A stretch of 64,000 nt of DNA, taken from positions 19,279,387 through 19,343,386 of the forward strand of contig OU612069.1 of NCBI GenBank assembly GCA_914767715.1, written 5' to 3'. This document shows positions 10,910 to 22,249 of the stretch, in pieces (positions within the stretch are counted from its first letter, which is position 1; every line of letters starts with the position of its first letter). The stretch is from Membranipora membranacea. Its lineage: Eukaryota; Bryozoa; Gymnolaemata; Cheilostomatida; Membraniporidae. The notes below the pieces were generated by a model. It did no database searches. It was not told the origin of the DNA and saw nothing but the letters and a program-made list of their open reading frames with translations. Position numbers and translations under genes: made by a program.

Positions 10910-12120
10910 ATGATCATTGGCTAATGTTAAGCTGGGTCTTGTTTGTAGGAGTATTGGAGATGTGATTCCCATCCGAGGATGCAGAGTTCTCCTTGTATGG
11001 AGGATGAATTGTCCAGGATGTTGACTTTAGTAACTCTTTCTGCTACACTTACTATAGGCCTACCTTGGGTGAGTTAAAAATGCTGCTGCTTTTTATTTCC
11101 CTGAGAGAGTGTCGGAATTTCTACCTCGTCAGGATAGCCAGCGTGGGCTTGGCTTATTCAATCCCGGTCTGCCAGTCTAAAATTCTGTTTAAAACAAGGC
11201 CACCAGCCAGACATAAAAATATGATTGATTAACTATGCTATGAACTCATTTTGTACTAACTAAAACTTACAGAATGGCAAATATATAATTTGATTATTAG
11301 GTAAAATTAATAAGTGCGTTTCACTTGGAGTGACAATGGATAGGCTAAAGTGATGGGTTGTACAAGTGATGATTAATCACAGACAGCAGGTCACTGAAAT
11401 TTGTTTTGATGAGTTGCAGCCTTGTGTGTGTGTGGTTTGTGTTTGTTGTGGTGAAGATGGGTAGCTGGGCATGAACCAAGTTATCACAGCTGCGCAGATT
11501 CTGTACCCGCCAATTGCGTTGCTCAGATGAGTCACTTCTCTCTCATTGGTCAGAATATTAAACTTCCAAAACAAACAACACAGGCAAGGCACGTGCACAC
11601 AATGCCTAGCCACAATCAAAGCCATAATATAGCACAGTGAGCAGATGAAACACATGAGAAAAACACATAACAGAAAGAGTTATCAATTGGAACACATACA
11701 TACTGCCACATACTGCTGTCATTTTAATGATAGATGAGCGTATGAACACTTGCTAATTTCAAACTGTGAGGACAATATACATCATGGAGCAACCTTTGAC
11801 ATACTGTTCTGACACAGTGCAAATTTTGTACACATTGGGTTCGATGGCTTGGCGTCTTTATGGAAAGAGAAAATTGGGTTAATGAAAAGTTTTCGGTGGC
11901 CATATCTGGATTTCAAAATGACATGTTTTGCAAAAAAGTGACCATGAATGGCGATGTAAGTTATAGTATGACTGAATAAATGTGATTGTGTTATAACAGA
12001 TTTTTCACAAGTCCAGATGGTAGTAAATAGACACCTGTAGTTTCGCAGGCATAGATTACACAGCATGAACGTCAGTATATCACTGACTGGCACACCATAT
12101 GAGATATATTGAATGTAGTT
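10910..12120. other. Non-coding stretch, nothing recognised
   Basis: The open frames at 11377-11655 and 11782-12093 on the minus strand have no family resemblance I can name. They might be decayed transposon sequence upstream or downstream of the helicase exon at 12131, but nothing in them supports that directly. Confidence 0.4.
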
Positions 12121-12130
12121 AAATCAATGG

Positions 12131-12580
12131 TTAGATCTTTACAAGTTTTGTTAGACTAGTTATAACACAGAAGGTTATAACAGGTTCCTTGCTTCCAATA
12201 AGCAATCCTCCATTTAATTTCCTTGGATTAGGAACTGGTTGAACTTGTAAAAAATCACCAGCAAACACCATCTGAATACCCCCAAAAGGTCGATCCGAAC
12301 TTCTTACTCTCTTCAGCACAGCTTCCATTTTACAGAACATGTAATAGCTCATCATTGATATCTCCTCAACAAATAGCACCTCGGAAGAACAAATACTCTG
12401 TATCTGCTGTGGCGCCATCCTGTGATTGAGGGGTCCTCGTCTAATCTCGCACCGACATATGTGCAGATTTTGTTCAGGTGATTCGGTGTTACGTTTGTGT
12501 ATAACTCCAGAACAAAACATATCACCCGCAGCAAAGCCACTGGGATTCCGAGGCGCATCGCGTAATGAAGATGTGATTAA
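12131..12580 (-). CDS. Pif1-like DNA helicase, terminal exon or fragment
   Basis: The translated exon contains helicase motif II as LFVEEISMM, followed by KRVRSSDRPFGG, then GGIQMVFAGDFLQVQPVPN. This is the Walker B to motif III block of Pif1/Rrm3 superfamily 1B helicases, which unwind DNA and also occur in Helitrons. The first acidic residue of the usual DEISM is Glu here. The exon opens after a pyrimidine-rich acceptor ending CTATCTAG at 12581-12582 and closes at a stop at 12131. The Walker A loop should lie in an upstream exon and was not found. No Helitron Rep domain is visible. Motifs IV to VI are also missing, so this is a truncated helicase or part of a decayed element. Confidence 0.72.
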   Translation of the reverse strand, partial: LITSSLRDAPRNPSGFAAGDMFCSGVIHKRNTESPEQNLHICRCEIRRGPLNHRMAPQQIQSICSSEVLFVEEISMMSYYMFCKMEAVLKRVRSSDRPFGGIQMVFAGDFLQVQPVPNPRKLNGGLLIGSKEPVITFCVITSLTKLVKI

Positions 12581-12713
12581 CTAGATAGGAAAAGGTATAT
12601 AAGATTAAATAAGGAGAAACATGTTTATAGATATATTACAAATACAATGTACAAATATAATAATTTTCATTGCAGATCAAGACAATTAATGGTTGTTTAC
12701 CTTCCACCTACCT

Positions 12714-13195
12714 ACTAACCTCCACCTCCTCAGCTTCTTCTTTAATCTTCAGAAGCATTTCATCTGAAAATATATATCACCACAATCATTCACCGTACAT
12801 CAATAGCCCACAAGTAATATAAACTTTAGAGCAATTACGGTGCAAAATACATCAGTATTACATGTTATTTCTATCTTGAACAAAATAATTAGTTACCTCC
12901 CCATTATATCCATAACCAAAAGATGAATGAAGATATCGATAAAAATCAATCACGTAAAGTCAAAATTGGCACAACTGAATCTCAACAGAAAACAAGTCAT
13001 ACATTCATGGTTTAACCTATATTCGTCGTGGTCCTGCGGGAGGCCCGCTTCTTTGTTTGCTGCCTTCACTAGCAGCTTCAATACCGTCTTTTCTTCATTT
13101 GAGGTCCACACCTGGACCCTGCCGGGGACAGTAGCGTATAGCGTTACTTTAACGCCATACCCAGAGAGGAATGATGCCTTGAAGAAGATTGAAAA
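12714..13195 (-). CDS. Candidate upstream exons, unknown protein
   Basis: On the minus strand two segments look coding. The segment at about 13015-13190 is open and reads through TLYATVPGRVQVWTSNEE and LLVKAANKEAGLPQDHDEYR, ending at a GTATGA donor. The segment at about 12745-12763 onward follows ATATATTTTCAG and reads EMLLKIKEEAEE. Phases between the two agree and can continue into the helicase exon. I do not recognise a domain. They may be the N-terminal part of the same gene or of a transposon. Confidence 0.4.
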
Positions 13196-13513
13196 TAATG
13201 ATTTATCCTCTCAAGGTCTGTAATTGTGGCCTACACATTCCAAATCAATCCATTATTCAGCTGTAATCTGTCTGATACAAACCAGTTGAACACCAACCAG
13301 TTACTAATATTTTTGTGGGAGCATAATAGCTTTGGGGGAGCGGTAGCATTTTAGTGCACAAAGTCGGACAAAGGTCTGAAGGATAGTATATAATAGAAGC
13401 TGGTTTTGGTTGAACTAGGTCAGCACAGAATCAAGTTGGGAAGGCCTCGATAAAGAGTTCATAATCTTTGTTGTCTGGGTTGTTGTAAAATATGTAATGA
13501 CGTAAACATACCA

Positions 13514-13674
13514 CACTCCTTACAGCTTTGTGCAGCTGATCTGCACACAGCCTTGCACTCAGCATTTGAGCACCACTTCAGTCCCTTCCCAGGTCCATCT
13601 TTCTTGGCCTGCTGCTTCCGAGACTTCCACTTTGCCTTACCCTTCACCTCCGCTGTAGTATTGTTCTGCTCCAT
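13514..13674 (-). CDS. Zinc-binding exon, unknown small basic protein
   Basis: An ATG-started exon encodes a lysine-rich leader (MEQNNTTAEVKGKAKWKSRK) and then WCSNAECKAVCRSAAQSCKE-CG, with cysteine spacing C-x4-C-x3-C-x6-C-x2-C. This looks like a small zinc ribbon. It ends at a good donor, TGTG|GTATGT. The exon phase does not join directly to the candidate exon at 13190, so a linking exon is missing or this is a separate gene. Basic tails plus a cysteine cluster are common in transposon-encoded proteins, but the identity is open. Confidence 0.5.
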
Positions 13675-13914
13675 CTAAGATACAGAAACATAATCTTGGA
13701 TCAGGTTCTACACAAAGCCAAGTGACCACCAACTTATTGAACAGCAATTAATAAAAATTAAATTATAAATCAGCAGTGACTGACTGAGTGACTATTACTA
13801 AGCAAGTGATTGAGTGAGTGAGCAACTTGTATCCCACCATTGATGGATGGTGTTTTTTATGACCACCCACACTCAATTGTGAGAAAATGCTGAAGGCTGT
13901 GCAGGGGGTATCCT

Positions 13915-14075
13915 TAAACTTTTGGTTGGTATGGCCAAGCGGCCACACAAGCCAGCTGGGGGGTTTAGGGGGGGCGCTGTAAGCCCTCCGAACGGGGTAT
14001 GGGGCGGAGCCCCGGACGCCAGAGCTTTTAAGGCGAAGTTATCGCACAAGAGCACTATTATTTGCATTACAAGGC
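13915..14075. repeat. GC-rich repeat patch, probably a decayed MITE
   Basis: This 160-bp block is far more GC-rich than its surroundings. It contains GGGGGGGCGCTGTAAGCCC and GGGGCGGAGCCCCGGACGCC, the latter partly palindromic. A related GGAGCGGAGC phrase occurs near 30705. Compositional contrast and internal palindromes suggest an inserted element, but no paired termini were confirmed. Confidence 0.45.
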
Positions 14076-14779
14076 CATCTTCTGGTATGGGTTTATGTGT
14101 GAGTTTTATTGTAACTGTCTATACCAATTATTCTTTATCTTATGCCAACAAAAATATTGATATATTCATAACAACACTAGAACTGCACACTTGGGGAAGA
14201 ATCTGTTCTTTAGATATTTTTGAATTATTTTCCTGACCAGAGAGCAATTTTTTAGATTATTTTATAGATTCATTCTTCTTAGTAATTAACTTCATCTTGA
14301 TGTCTACACATGATCTCATTTGTTTTGACAGAACATTGATCAGTGAAATAAAGTGCATATATAATAATAATAACTATCGAATGGACCTAGCCTTACTTAT
14401 ACACCGCAATGGAACTTTCTCTACTTGGATGACACTAAACAAAATCTCTGATGACAGATTGAATGTCCAGTGTATCCGTTTTGTTCTTGTGAACATGTAG
14501 CAGTAATAGATGATTTAATCTATCCTGCATCATTGATGTACGCCCAGCTGTTTTGAGCCTACTGAGAGCAGAGAATGAGAGAACTTACTGTGTCCTGTAA
14601 CATCAAGTGTGGTCATATTAATAAGAAAGTTTCTGCTAATACTGGCATGAATATAAAACTTCATACAGTGCATCAAAATGCATGCTAAGGCCGTGTGTCA
14701 CAGCAGACTGTTTTTATTTGATTTCCTGGTGATGGAATTAATAAATACCTTCAACCAACATGAAAAGTTATTATCAAAC

Positions 14780-15028
14780 CTTCATGTAAGTTGAGCCACG
14801 TAGAGCTATGTTCTGCCTTGATAGTAGACGTAGAGACTTGATCACATTCTTCTCAAGCTGCTCCTGCCTGTGACGCCTGTTTAGGTGTGCAGCTATTGAG
14901 GGTTTATTGAGTCTTGCTGTCACAGCATCTGCCACTGATTGATTGATGTAGGCAGCTGTGAGTCTGGAGACAGCTTCCCAAATCAACGAATGTGGGCTGT
15001 CTTGCTGACAAATAAACACTTTATACAA
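14780..15028 (-). pseudogene. hAT transposase fragment, DUF4371-like
   Basis: The minus-strand reading contains SIAAHLNRRHRQEQLEKN and then IKSLRLLSRQNIALRG. The pattern of a conserved asparagine, a hydrophobic helix and a final RQNIALRG is diagnostic of the DUF4371 segment of TTF/ZMYM-type hAT transposases, where the usual text is close to LGRQNIALRGH. The segment ends at a possible donor (ATGAAG|GTTTGA). The zinc finger upstream and the catalytic region downstream were not found, so I treat it as a relic. Confidence 0.65.
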
Positions 15029-15479
15029 AATTTTCTAGAACGTTGCCATTCTGGTCATCTTAGAGTAGTATCAGAATAACTCTGATTTTAATCAGTCAAC
15101 ATGAAACTATGTCTTTTAAACTTGTTTCTTTTTTTGTGCGAGTTGGCTTCCTCACTCATTTGTCACGTCATGTCACCTGAAGCCTGATCATATTATTGAC
15201 TGCAGCTAAGAGCAGGCTGCAATGGTGCATGACACCAAAAAAATCAGAGATCACACCCCACCTATCAAATCACAGACGCCCAAACAACAAAACAAAACAA
15301 CATTCGTCACCGCTATATTTATTGCCAGGTCAGAAAATGTTCACAAGAAAGAATGAACAAGAGATTTTTGAAGGTTACAATTTGTAAAACTATAAAAAAA
15401 GAGGATCATTGTAAGGAGGCTTAATTTAAGATAGTATAAGATAATACAAGAAGGAGCAGCTGATAGAGAGGAGCAGTTT

Positions 15480-15815
15480 ACCTCAGCTTTCTTTAGTCCT
15501 TGAGGTACGGGAGATATGGATGGATTTATTATATCTGTCATCTGTGTCTGTGAACTGAGACCCAACAAACATCATTTCATCAATTGTGTGCTGTGGTTCA
15601 CAAGTCATTGAATTTGAACCTACTTTTACATTAACCTTTTTGGTGCAGTTTCTTGTCAAATCTTGGGTCTCTTCCAATCGGCACATTGCTGGCACTTCTC
15701 ATCACAGCCTGCAACTCATCTCTAGAAATCCAGTAAAGAAAACAAAAAGTCATTACATGATACTTGCTTGGTGTTATCTGATTGAAATACTCTTGAAGTA
15801 GTTTTACATACATGC
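15480..15815 (-). other. Open segments of unknown origin
   Basis: Overlapping minus-strand frames here include RDELQAVMRSASNVPIGR after a TTTCTAG acceptor-like site. A second frame ends near a GAG|GTAAAC donor-like site at about 15480. I recognise no domain. The frames compete and do not combine into one clean exon, which suggests decayed coding sequence from the surrounding transposon debris. Confidence 0.3.
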
Positions 15816-16179
15816 ATCAATAGCTTCAAATAATACACATTACTAACAATTGTTTGCTCACAAATCATGACACCAAGACAATGTTGTTTAATGGTCTTAG
15901 CCACCCTCCGAGCTACAATCACCGAGTGGCATTACACTCAGTGATTTGGCGTTATTCGCACCAAAACGAACCAGTCCTTTCCAATCACCTGTTTGGTGGT
16001 ACTTCTCTTCAGCTGAAGAGAACATTCGGTCTATTTTCAGGTAGGCCGCACGTCTCCTCTCAGTTACACTCAAGAGAATGGCTCTTGGGTATCTCGAAAA
16101 TCATTCGTCGTCTCTCATATCAACACCACTAGATTGGAAAAAGAGATTTTCCCTGCTGCCATTCTGTTATCTTAATTCT

Positions 16180-16760
16180 CCTCAATACAATACATATGAT
16201 GTGGTATTTATTTTATGCAAACAATTTTGCTCCTGTTAGCCATATTTTAAGTGCCTTCAGTTATAGAGGAAGTGAAACTCGAATTATCTGCCCGCTCCAA
16301 CACGAAATGTTATGTGCATAACATAATAATCTGTTTCATCCGACACTGCTTCCATGTAGAGCAATTTTATTATTGTTCTTCCGTAGACATCTTGGCGAGT
16401 GTCTTGCTGCTTTGTATTTGGCCCGACTAAAGACCTCATTTCTGACTCTCGCAATACAGCATATTATATGATATTTTTTAATGAAAACAATTTTTTTTCC
16501 GGTTAGCCATATTTGATGTTCCTTTCCCCATTTTTATGTGGAATAGATAAGGTGAAATAGTCAGACCTAGCTACTTTGGATTGTTGGATGCTCGAGAATA
16601 TTAGTGTGACATTACTTTTTACTCTGTATGGCCTCTTGGGTATCTCTGAAGTCTTTGTTGTTTCTCTTATCTGCACTATCTGATTGGAAAAAGAAATTTT
16701 CCGAGCCGCCATTCTGTTTATCTTATTGTGGAAACCTATAAAATAGATGAATTCCAATAT
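16180..16760. repeat. AT-rich repeat family, copies 1 and 2
   Basis: Two partial copies lie back to back (about 16180-16430 and 16440-16760). They are recognised by TCTCGCAATA, TATGCAAACAATTTT and GGTTAGCCATATTT, followed by a CCCGCTC/AGAGCAATTTTATT region. Further copies occur at about 17190-17409, 18225-18430 and 20230-20900. No protein was recognised in any copy. Confidence 0.7.
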
Positions 16761-17189
16761 CCAAGGCTTTTTTTATTAACTACGCAAAAGTTGAGGCTTT
16801 CAGCTTCGCAAAGGATGATATCATGCAGTTCTATCCGAAAAAAATTCATAGGATGTTTTAGTATTTTGTTGATGTCATACCTTTTTTAGCATCACTGAAA
16901 CCTTCCATATTTGGTGGCATGGCGATGAATATCAGAATGAAAGGACTACATCTCTGATTTGCCAAACTCCTCTGACATCTCTGAAGCTTTCAGCAGTTTG
17001 TCATTCGGGAGAATGTCCTCTACATCTTTACATAATACGGTCCCTGTAAAACAATTTATTTACTTGACGATGTGGATATGCCTACCCAGCCTCCGTACGA
17101 ACGCCGGGTCAATCTCTTCCCTCAGGTTTGATGTTGCTATGACAGGCACTATGTTCGGCGAACCCTTGAAATATCATATAAATTATTAC

Positions 17190-17409
17190 CCTCTTTAAAT
17201 GACAATATAGGGAAATTCACATTTCAACTGCTTCCTGTTATAGAGAAAAGGACACTTGCATTATCTGCCTGCTCGTCAGCTGAATATTATTGTTCTTCCG
17301 TTGGCTTCTTGGCAAGCGATTTGAACAGTTTGCTGTTATTTTGTTGCGTCGTATTTTGGCCTGACTGTAGGCCTCATTGCTGACTCTTGCAATATGTTAT
17401 ATTATATTT
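17190..17409. repeat. AT-rich repeat family, copy 3
   Basis: It shares TATCTGCC(T/C)GCTC, GTTCTTCCGT, TCTTGGC(A/G)AG(C/T)G and TTGCTGACTCTTGCAATA with the copies near 16300, 18230 and 20230. It ends directly at the hAT terminus at 17410, which suggests that the hAT element inserted into this repeat. Confidence 0.65.
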
Positions 17410-18000
17410 TAGGGCTGCACACAACTAAAACTTTTGATCTCGATTAATCTTTTCAAGTTCTCCAGTTAATCTTGTCAGTTAATCTTGGGTATGGGACTGG
17501 CAATTCGTATAATACGCTAAGGTTTAAGTGGATCATAAGCTGTTATTTTGTTATTATTAATTTGGTATCTTTATTTATTTACATTGTACTACATGTAGAT
17601 TGTTTAAAACATGTAAACTTCAAAAATAAAACACAGAACAGCTATATATACATGTACATTCACATACTACTGACATTTCTTTCCTCTTCTCTCGCTATGG
17701 TTTCAATCAACTATACCATTGTCCATTAATTTAGTGAAGCCTGCTATAGGAGATAGCACTCACTAGTCACAGCCAAGAAGCAAGGCATATCAGCATGTTA
17801 GCGTTGTCAGCCGTTATGCTGCTGCGTTTTGTGGATATCACATTCCCAGCCTTACTGAAGAGTCTTTCTGAGGGTACGCTGGTGGCAGGGCAGCAGAGAT
17901 GCTTACGGGCAATGACAGCAAGCAGAGGGTGCTCCTCTTGATGTGCCCTCCACCAGTTAGTCGGTTCCATGGTTTCATCATGCACAATACAACTTTGCAC
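17410..18000 (-). pseudogene. hAT transposase C-terminal fragment with its terminus
   Basis: The minus-strand frame at 17767-18000 reads WWRAHQEEHPLLAVIARKHL, then PATSVPSERLFSKAGN and TKRSSITADNANMLICL. This is the hAT C-terminal dimerisation domain, whose signature is the PATS-x-SER-x-FS stretch. Downstream of it in reading direction, at 17410, the DNA begins TAGGGCTGCACACAACT and continues with repeated GATTAATCTT words, typical of a hAT terminal inverted repeat. Gene end and element end are therefore in the right order and orientation. No catalytic part of the transposase is visible beyond 18000, so the element is truncated at its other end. Confidence 0.85.
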
Positions 18001-18224
18001 TGGTAATCCCAGACTTACTCAATGAAAATCTTTTATGCTATCATTGAGTTGACTGAGTATGCCTTGGAATCCCCAAGTAATGCATTGTGGGATATTCTTT
18101 GACAACCCGTATTCTCAGATTGAGTACTACAACTCTACACAAACTTCACTCACCAGTGACTGCTCTGGTTCTCCATGTTGTTTCATCACATCCTTCAGCT
18201 CTCTAAGATTGGCCGCCACATTTC

Positions 18225-18430
18225 TTACTCTCGCAATACAGCATATTATATTTATATTATGCAAACAATTTTTTTTTATTAGCCATATTTGAAGTTTCTA
18301 CCACCATGTATAATCTATTGTGGATTGTAGAAAGGCTGTGCATGTCACTATTTTTTTTTCCGGAGCCTGTGTGAGACTCTGTTGGTTGTCCTCCGACCCT
18401 GCCATTGCTCTTTTTTTCCAGTATGGTAAC
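18225..18430. repeat. AT-rich repeat family, copy 4
   Basis: The block opens with TCTCGCAATACAGCATATTA and continues ATGCAAACAATTTTTTTTTATTAGCCATATTTGAAG. The tail CCTGTGTGAGACTCTGTTG is shared with the copy near 20650. Confidence 0.7.
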
Positions 18431-18719
18431 AGGTACTAAGTGTGATTCACTGCAAGTTGAGCATCAACTGATCAGTAATGGCTAAAACTTGTTTTGGCCT
18501 CAACTGACTCTCTTCCATTTAAATTCTTATAGTTTGCCTCTTCGAATCAGCTATAATCTCCGTCTCGTCACCGTCCAGCTCCATCCGCAAAATAAAGATG
18601 AATGATTGTAGCCACTTGCACTAAACACCTGTTCTTACGTGTCTACTAACATATCCTTGGAGACTTTTTACCTTTTCTTCCTTTCTCATGCTTTCAGTCC
18701 CTCCCATGGCCACTAAATC

Positions 18720-18900
18720 CTATCCTGTCTAGGTGTTATCAGAAAGTTACCTGTGACATGAGGGAAGAAAGAAAATCTAGTGCTAGGGAATGTACTTTTT
18801 CACCCCTGCTGGCACTGCGGGTTGCCCTTTGCCCATACGTATAAAAGACAGTTCCAACAGTACCATTAACTTGGAGGGTCAGTTTTCAAAATGGAATATA
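18720..18900. repeat. Dispersed repeat shared with 21610-21790
   Basis: Both blocks carry GTTATC(A/G)GAAAG, ACATGAGGGA(A/G)GAA(A/G)G and CAGTACCATT(A/G)ACTTGG. Both then continue with GGAGGGTCAG in the same orientation and order. The tail sequences diverge. The repeat is not coding as far as I can tell. Confidence 0.7.
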
Positions 18901-19231
18901 AAAAAATGGCATAACCATCGCTATTAGATCTTTAATTACACTGATTCCCATGTGATACAAAATGCATCATTAAATGCTTGTTAGTAATGGTTAATTTTCC
19001 CTTTATGAACAACACTCGTAAATTTTCTTATCACACCATAAAAATAAACATTTTATGAGGTCAGGGTATACGAATTTTCAAACCTTGAACGGCATAAATA
19101 CTAGCTGATAAAAATGTACATGACCTACTTTAAAAAAAAGACTGAGTGATAACTATATATTCGGGATGCTGCTATGCAGCTGAAAGTGAGAAATAAATTT
19201 TATTTATTATTGGAGAAAAAATACCAATTTA

Positions 19232-20094
19232 TTATGAGCAAATAAATAGTAACATAAGATCAGGGACAGCCTCGCCATCTTGAAGATCCTCCCAAAACTG
19301 GGCCTTCTCTTTACCTCCACGTTGACGCCTGGTGAGAGAAAGCAGGTTCCTGATAATCTGATGTTTCTTTGACTGAGCTATCCCTCTGAAGTCATTCCTG
19401 ATCAGTGGCACTGAGATGCATTGAAGAGAGTTGTTCACATACTGCTCTGTCATGAAATCCCACTCTTCCCATGCTGCTTCGTGGGAACTCTTCACCAGCA
19501 CCTTAGCGGAGCTAAAAATAGTGGCAGATTTTAAATGACTGCATTAAATCAACAGTACAAACATTACGGAATTCGCACAGATTGTTACAATATATGAATA
19601 AATTTAATATCTTTCAAATTTTGCTACAATAAATCTCTCAGCCTTTTGATACTCTTGAACGGCGTCCTGTTTAGATATTGGAATATCTGTTACATGGTAA
19701 CGTTCATCTGCTTGTTTGTGGCACTTTTTCCATCAGCGTCCTCTCTAACTCCTCTCTGAAATCAGCTGCAAAGACAAACCAATTTTGAATTCTTATCAAT
19801 GGTAAGTGGATGACACATGGAGAATGTTTATATTCATGCCAATACAAATTCCACAAAGCAATTCAATTCAACATAACATGGCAGATTAAGGGCAAAAAAA
19901 GTTTCATAAAACCCTGTTTTTACAATTACATACCTACATTAAACTTATCCGCAGAGTCAAACATGACATTGGGGGAGAACCCGGTGGGAAGCAGGACATT
20001 AGGCTGCCTCCTTTTCTTGTGAGAGTTGTAGTCTTTTCTGAAGGTGTTGAGGGACTTCTGGAGAAGGTTTGCAAATACGCAATAGACTAAGGCC
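19232..20094 (-). pseudogene. Integrase-core-like transposon gene, decayed
   Basis: Three exon-like segments lie in order on the minus strand. The first (19934-20094, after acceptor TTGACAG) reads LVYCVFANLLQKSLNTFRKD and YNSHKKRRQPNVLLPTGF. This recalls the C-terminal end of integrase-core transposon proteins, where N-H-x-x-R-P-S precedes P-x-G-x-P. The second (about 19640-19766) contains DFREELERTLMEKVPQ and then, in a shifted frame, HKQADERYHVTDIPISK. The third (19232-19511, after TTTTTAG) runs to a stop and has no known motif. The catalytic DDE part is not visible. Family assignment is by pattern only. Confidence 0.45.
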
Positions 20095-20229
20095 CTGTCA
20101 AGCACAGAAAAGATGAGTGGCAATGCCTGGCTGATTCGAAGGATTAAGAGCTTAGACTGTTGCGGTATAATGCATGCAGAAACTATGCATAAAAGATGCT
20201 ATTTTAAACAATTATAATTGGCAAATTTC

Positions 20230-20900
20230 CATAATCAACGACACCCAGTTGTAGAGAAAGTAAAACTTACATATCTGTCCGCTCACCCACTGAAAATTCT
20301 TGTGTATAATATACATCACATAATGATCTGTTTCGTCACTGCTTCCATGTAGAGCAATTTTATTTTTGTTCTTCCGTGAGCATCTTGGCGAGTGATTTAT
20401 ACGGTTGGCTGTTTGTTAACTTGCTGCTTCGTATTTGGCCTGACTATAAACCTCATTGCTGACTCTCGCAATATTTATTATATTATATTTATATTATGCA
20501 AACATTTTTTTTCTGGTTGGCCATGTTTGAAGTTCCTACCCCGAGTGTTGTGTGGAATTGGCCATGTAAAATAATCAGATCCGGCTTCTGTGGATTGATG
20601 AAAGCTTGAGAATGTTAGCATGGCATAACTCTTTTTTTTTATAATTTCTTTCCTTTGCCTGTGTGAGAATTCGTTGCTTGTTCTCATAACCTGACATAGT
20701 CTTTTTTCATTCATCATGGTACAGAACGCAAAACGATTCTCATCGGAATTGAGCATCAACCAAACATGATGGCTAAACAACTTTTTTTCTGACATGAGTA
20801 TAAAAGAAAAAGTTGAGCACTCCTGATGGGCAGAACTGTTTTCACCACTGCTCACTCTCTTCCGTGTTATATAGGCAAACAATTTGCTTCTCCGGATCGA
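20230..20900. repeat. AT-rich repeat family, copy 5 (longest)
   Basis: This copy contains AGAGCAATTTTATTTTTGTT, TCTCGCAATATTTATTATAT, ATGCAAACATTTTTTTTC and GGTTGGCCATGTTTGAAG. It is followed by TCAGATCCGGCTTCTGTGGA, which matches a diverged version near 16560. It is the best template for a consensus of the family. Confidence 0.7.
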
Positions 20901-21324
20901 CCATAATCTCCGTCTCGTTGAACCTACTGTCCAGCTACGTCTTAAATATTATAACATTATTATTAAATCTTGGGCATTCTGTCATCAATTGAAAACCACA
21001 GTCTCAGAAGTTGTAAAAATGGATGCACAGTTGTTCCCAGAGTGAAATATTATTAGTTTTTAGACCCCTGAGTCATTTGCATTATTGAGCCTTTTGACTG
21101 AAACACAAAAATGACCGCATTTAACACAAAAAATGATTGACGTCCTGGATTCCTCCATTTGCGCTTGATGTTAAATGCGGTAAAACATAAATGGTTGGAG
21201 GACATATTTATGTAATCCTGCTCTGGAAAGGGCTTCTAACTCAAGACCCACAATTGTGTCAGCTATGTCAATAGCAGCCTGTCCTATATTGAGACCCTTG
21301 CATTGATGAATAAGATATTGGGAG

Positions 21325-21600
21325 TCAACATGTACCACGAAGTATGGTTACAGCTTTGTTTATAGGAAGAACACGAGTTATACCCGCAAGGAGTGTAACA
21401 TGCAATTTACCATGACTATTTACAGATCTGAGGAATGAGCATTGGCCATAACAGGTTTCACTGGCATCACAGAAATAGTGAATTTCTTTGCGCACAACTT
21501 TACTGAAATCTTAGGGAAACACACAACGTGGAAGTTACATGGCTTGTAATTGACTAAGGCCAGTCTCCCATTTAACCCACCCTATTGTGATCATGTTGGT
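21325..21600 (-). pseudogene. BEL/Pao retrotransposon Pol fragment
   Basis: One minus-strand frame reads KEIHYFCDASETCYGQCSF, then HGKLHVTLLAGITRVLPI. BEL/Pao polyproteins have the equivalent E-x-H-x-F-x-DAS-x-x-x-YG block at the reverse transcriptase to RNase H junction, followed by a segment ending in P-x-K-x-x-T-I-P-R. Just upstream, in an adjacent frame, WVKWETGLSQLQ and LPRC occur where BEL/Pao elements have W-x-x-W-x-x-x-L-x-x-L and IPRC. An in-frame stop and a frame change show decay. No LTR was found. Confidence 0.62.
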
Positions 21601-21609
21601 TTGAAGCCA

Positions 21610-21790
21610 GGTGCGTGTTATCGTTGTTATCGGAAAGCTACCTAGGACATGAGGGAGGAAGGAAAGAAGGTCCAGTGCAGCTTTTCCTTACCCCTCAGTA
21701 TGATAGACAGTTCAAGCAGTACCATTGACTTGGCCTTTCTAGGCTCCGGAGGGTCAGATTTCGATATAGCATACCAAACAGCATAATTCT
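21610..21790. repeat. Dispersed repeat, second copy
   Basis: It is the direct-orientation partner of 18720-18900 and lies immediately upstream, in coding direction, of the BEL/Pao fragment. It may have inserted into that element. Confidence 0.65.
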
Positions 21791-22043
21791 GGCACCACGG
21801 CCGAGATCTCCCCATTAAATGATGATTGAGGCAACCCTTCACGCACTAGCTCAGTGTATGATACTCTGCTCTTCCGTTGCATGATACAGATACGCTGCTG
21901 TCACACCACTCTGATGATGAAAAGCAGTTAAATGTAACTGCCAGCCATGAAGAAGTTTCCATCAACAAGCTAGTCTATTCCCTCGGCGAGCAGCTACATG
22001 CGTAATGGTGGGAAAAACATCATTTTGATCTTGCTAGTCTGAT

Positions 22044-22245
22044 TATCCAATTAGTTGTATGGGTCTGTTGGATTTGACGCCTCATATGGATAGGTTACAC
22101 GCTCAGTTTGTCTCCATGTAAGTTTGAAATATTTTATGTGGATCTCAAGCTCGATCATTGCATAACTTATTTCAGGAAGTCTCCCAGGTGGCGGTTTAGC
22201 TCTTAATCCATCCATTATGTCAATACGTAGGTTGTGCTCAAGGCT
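22044..22245 (-). other. Open segment, unknown
   Basis: A minus-strand frame is open over about 65 codons and reads, in part, LRIDIMDGLRAKPPPGRLPE and YPYEASNPTDPYN before a stop. It lies upstream of the BEL/Pao fragment in the same orientation and could be another piece of that element or an unrelated exon. No known motif is visible. Confidence 0.3.
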
Positions 22246-22249
22246 TGCT

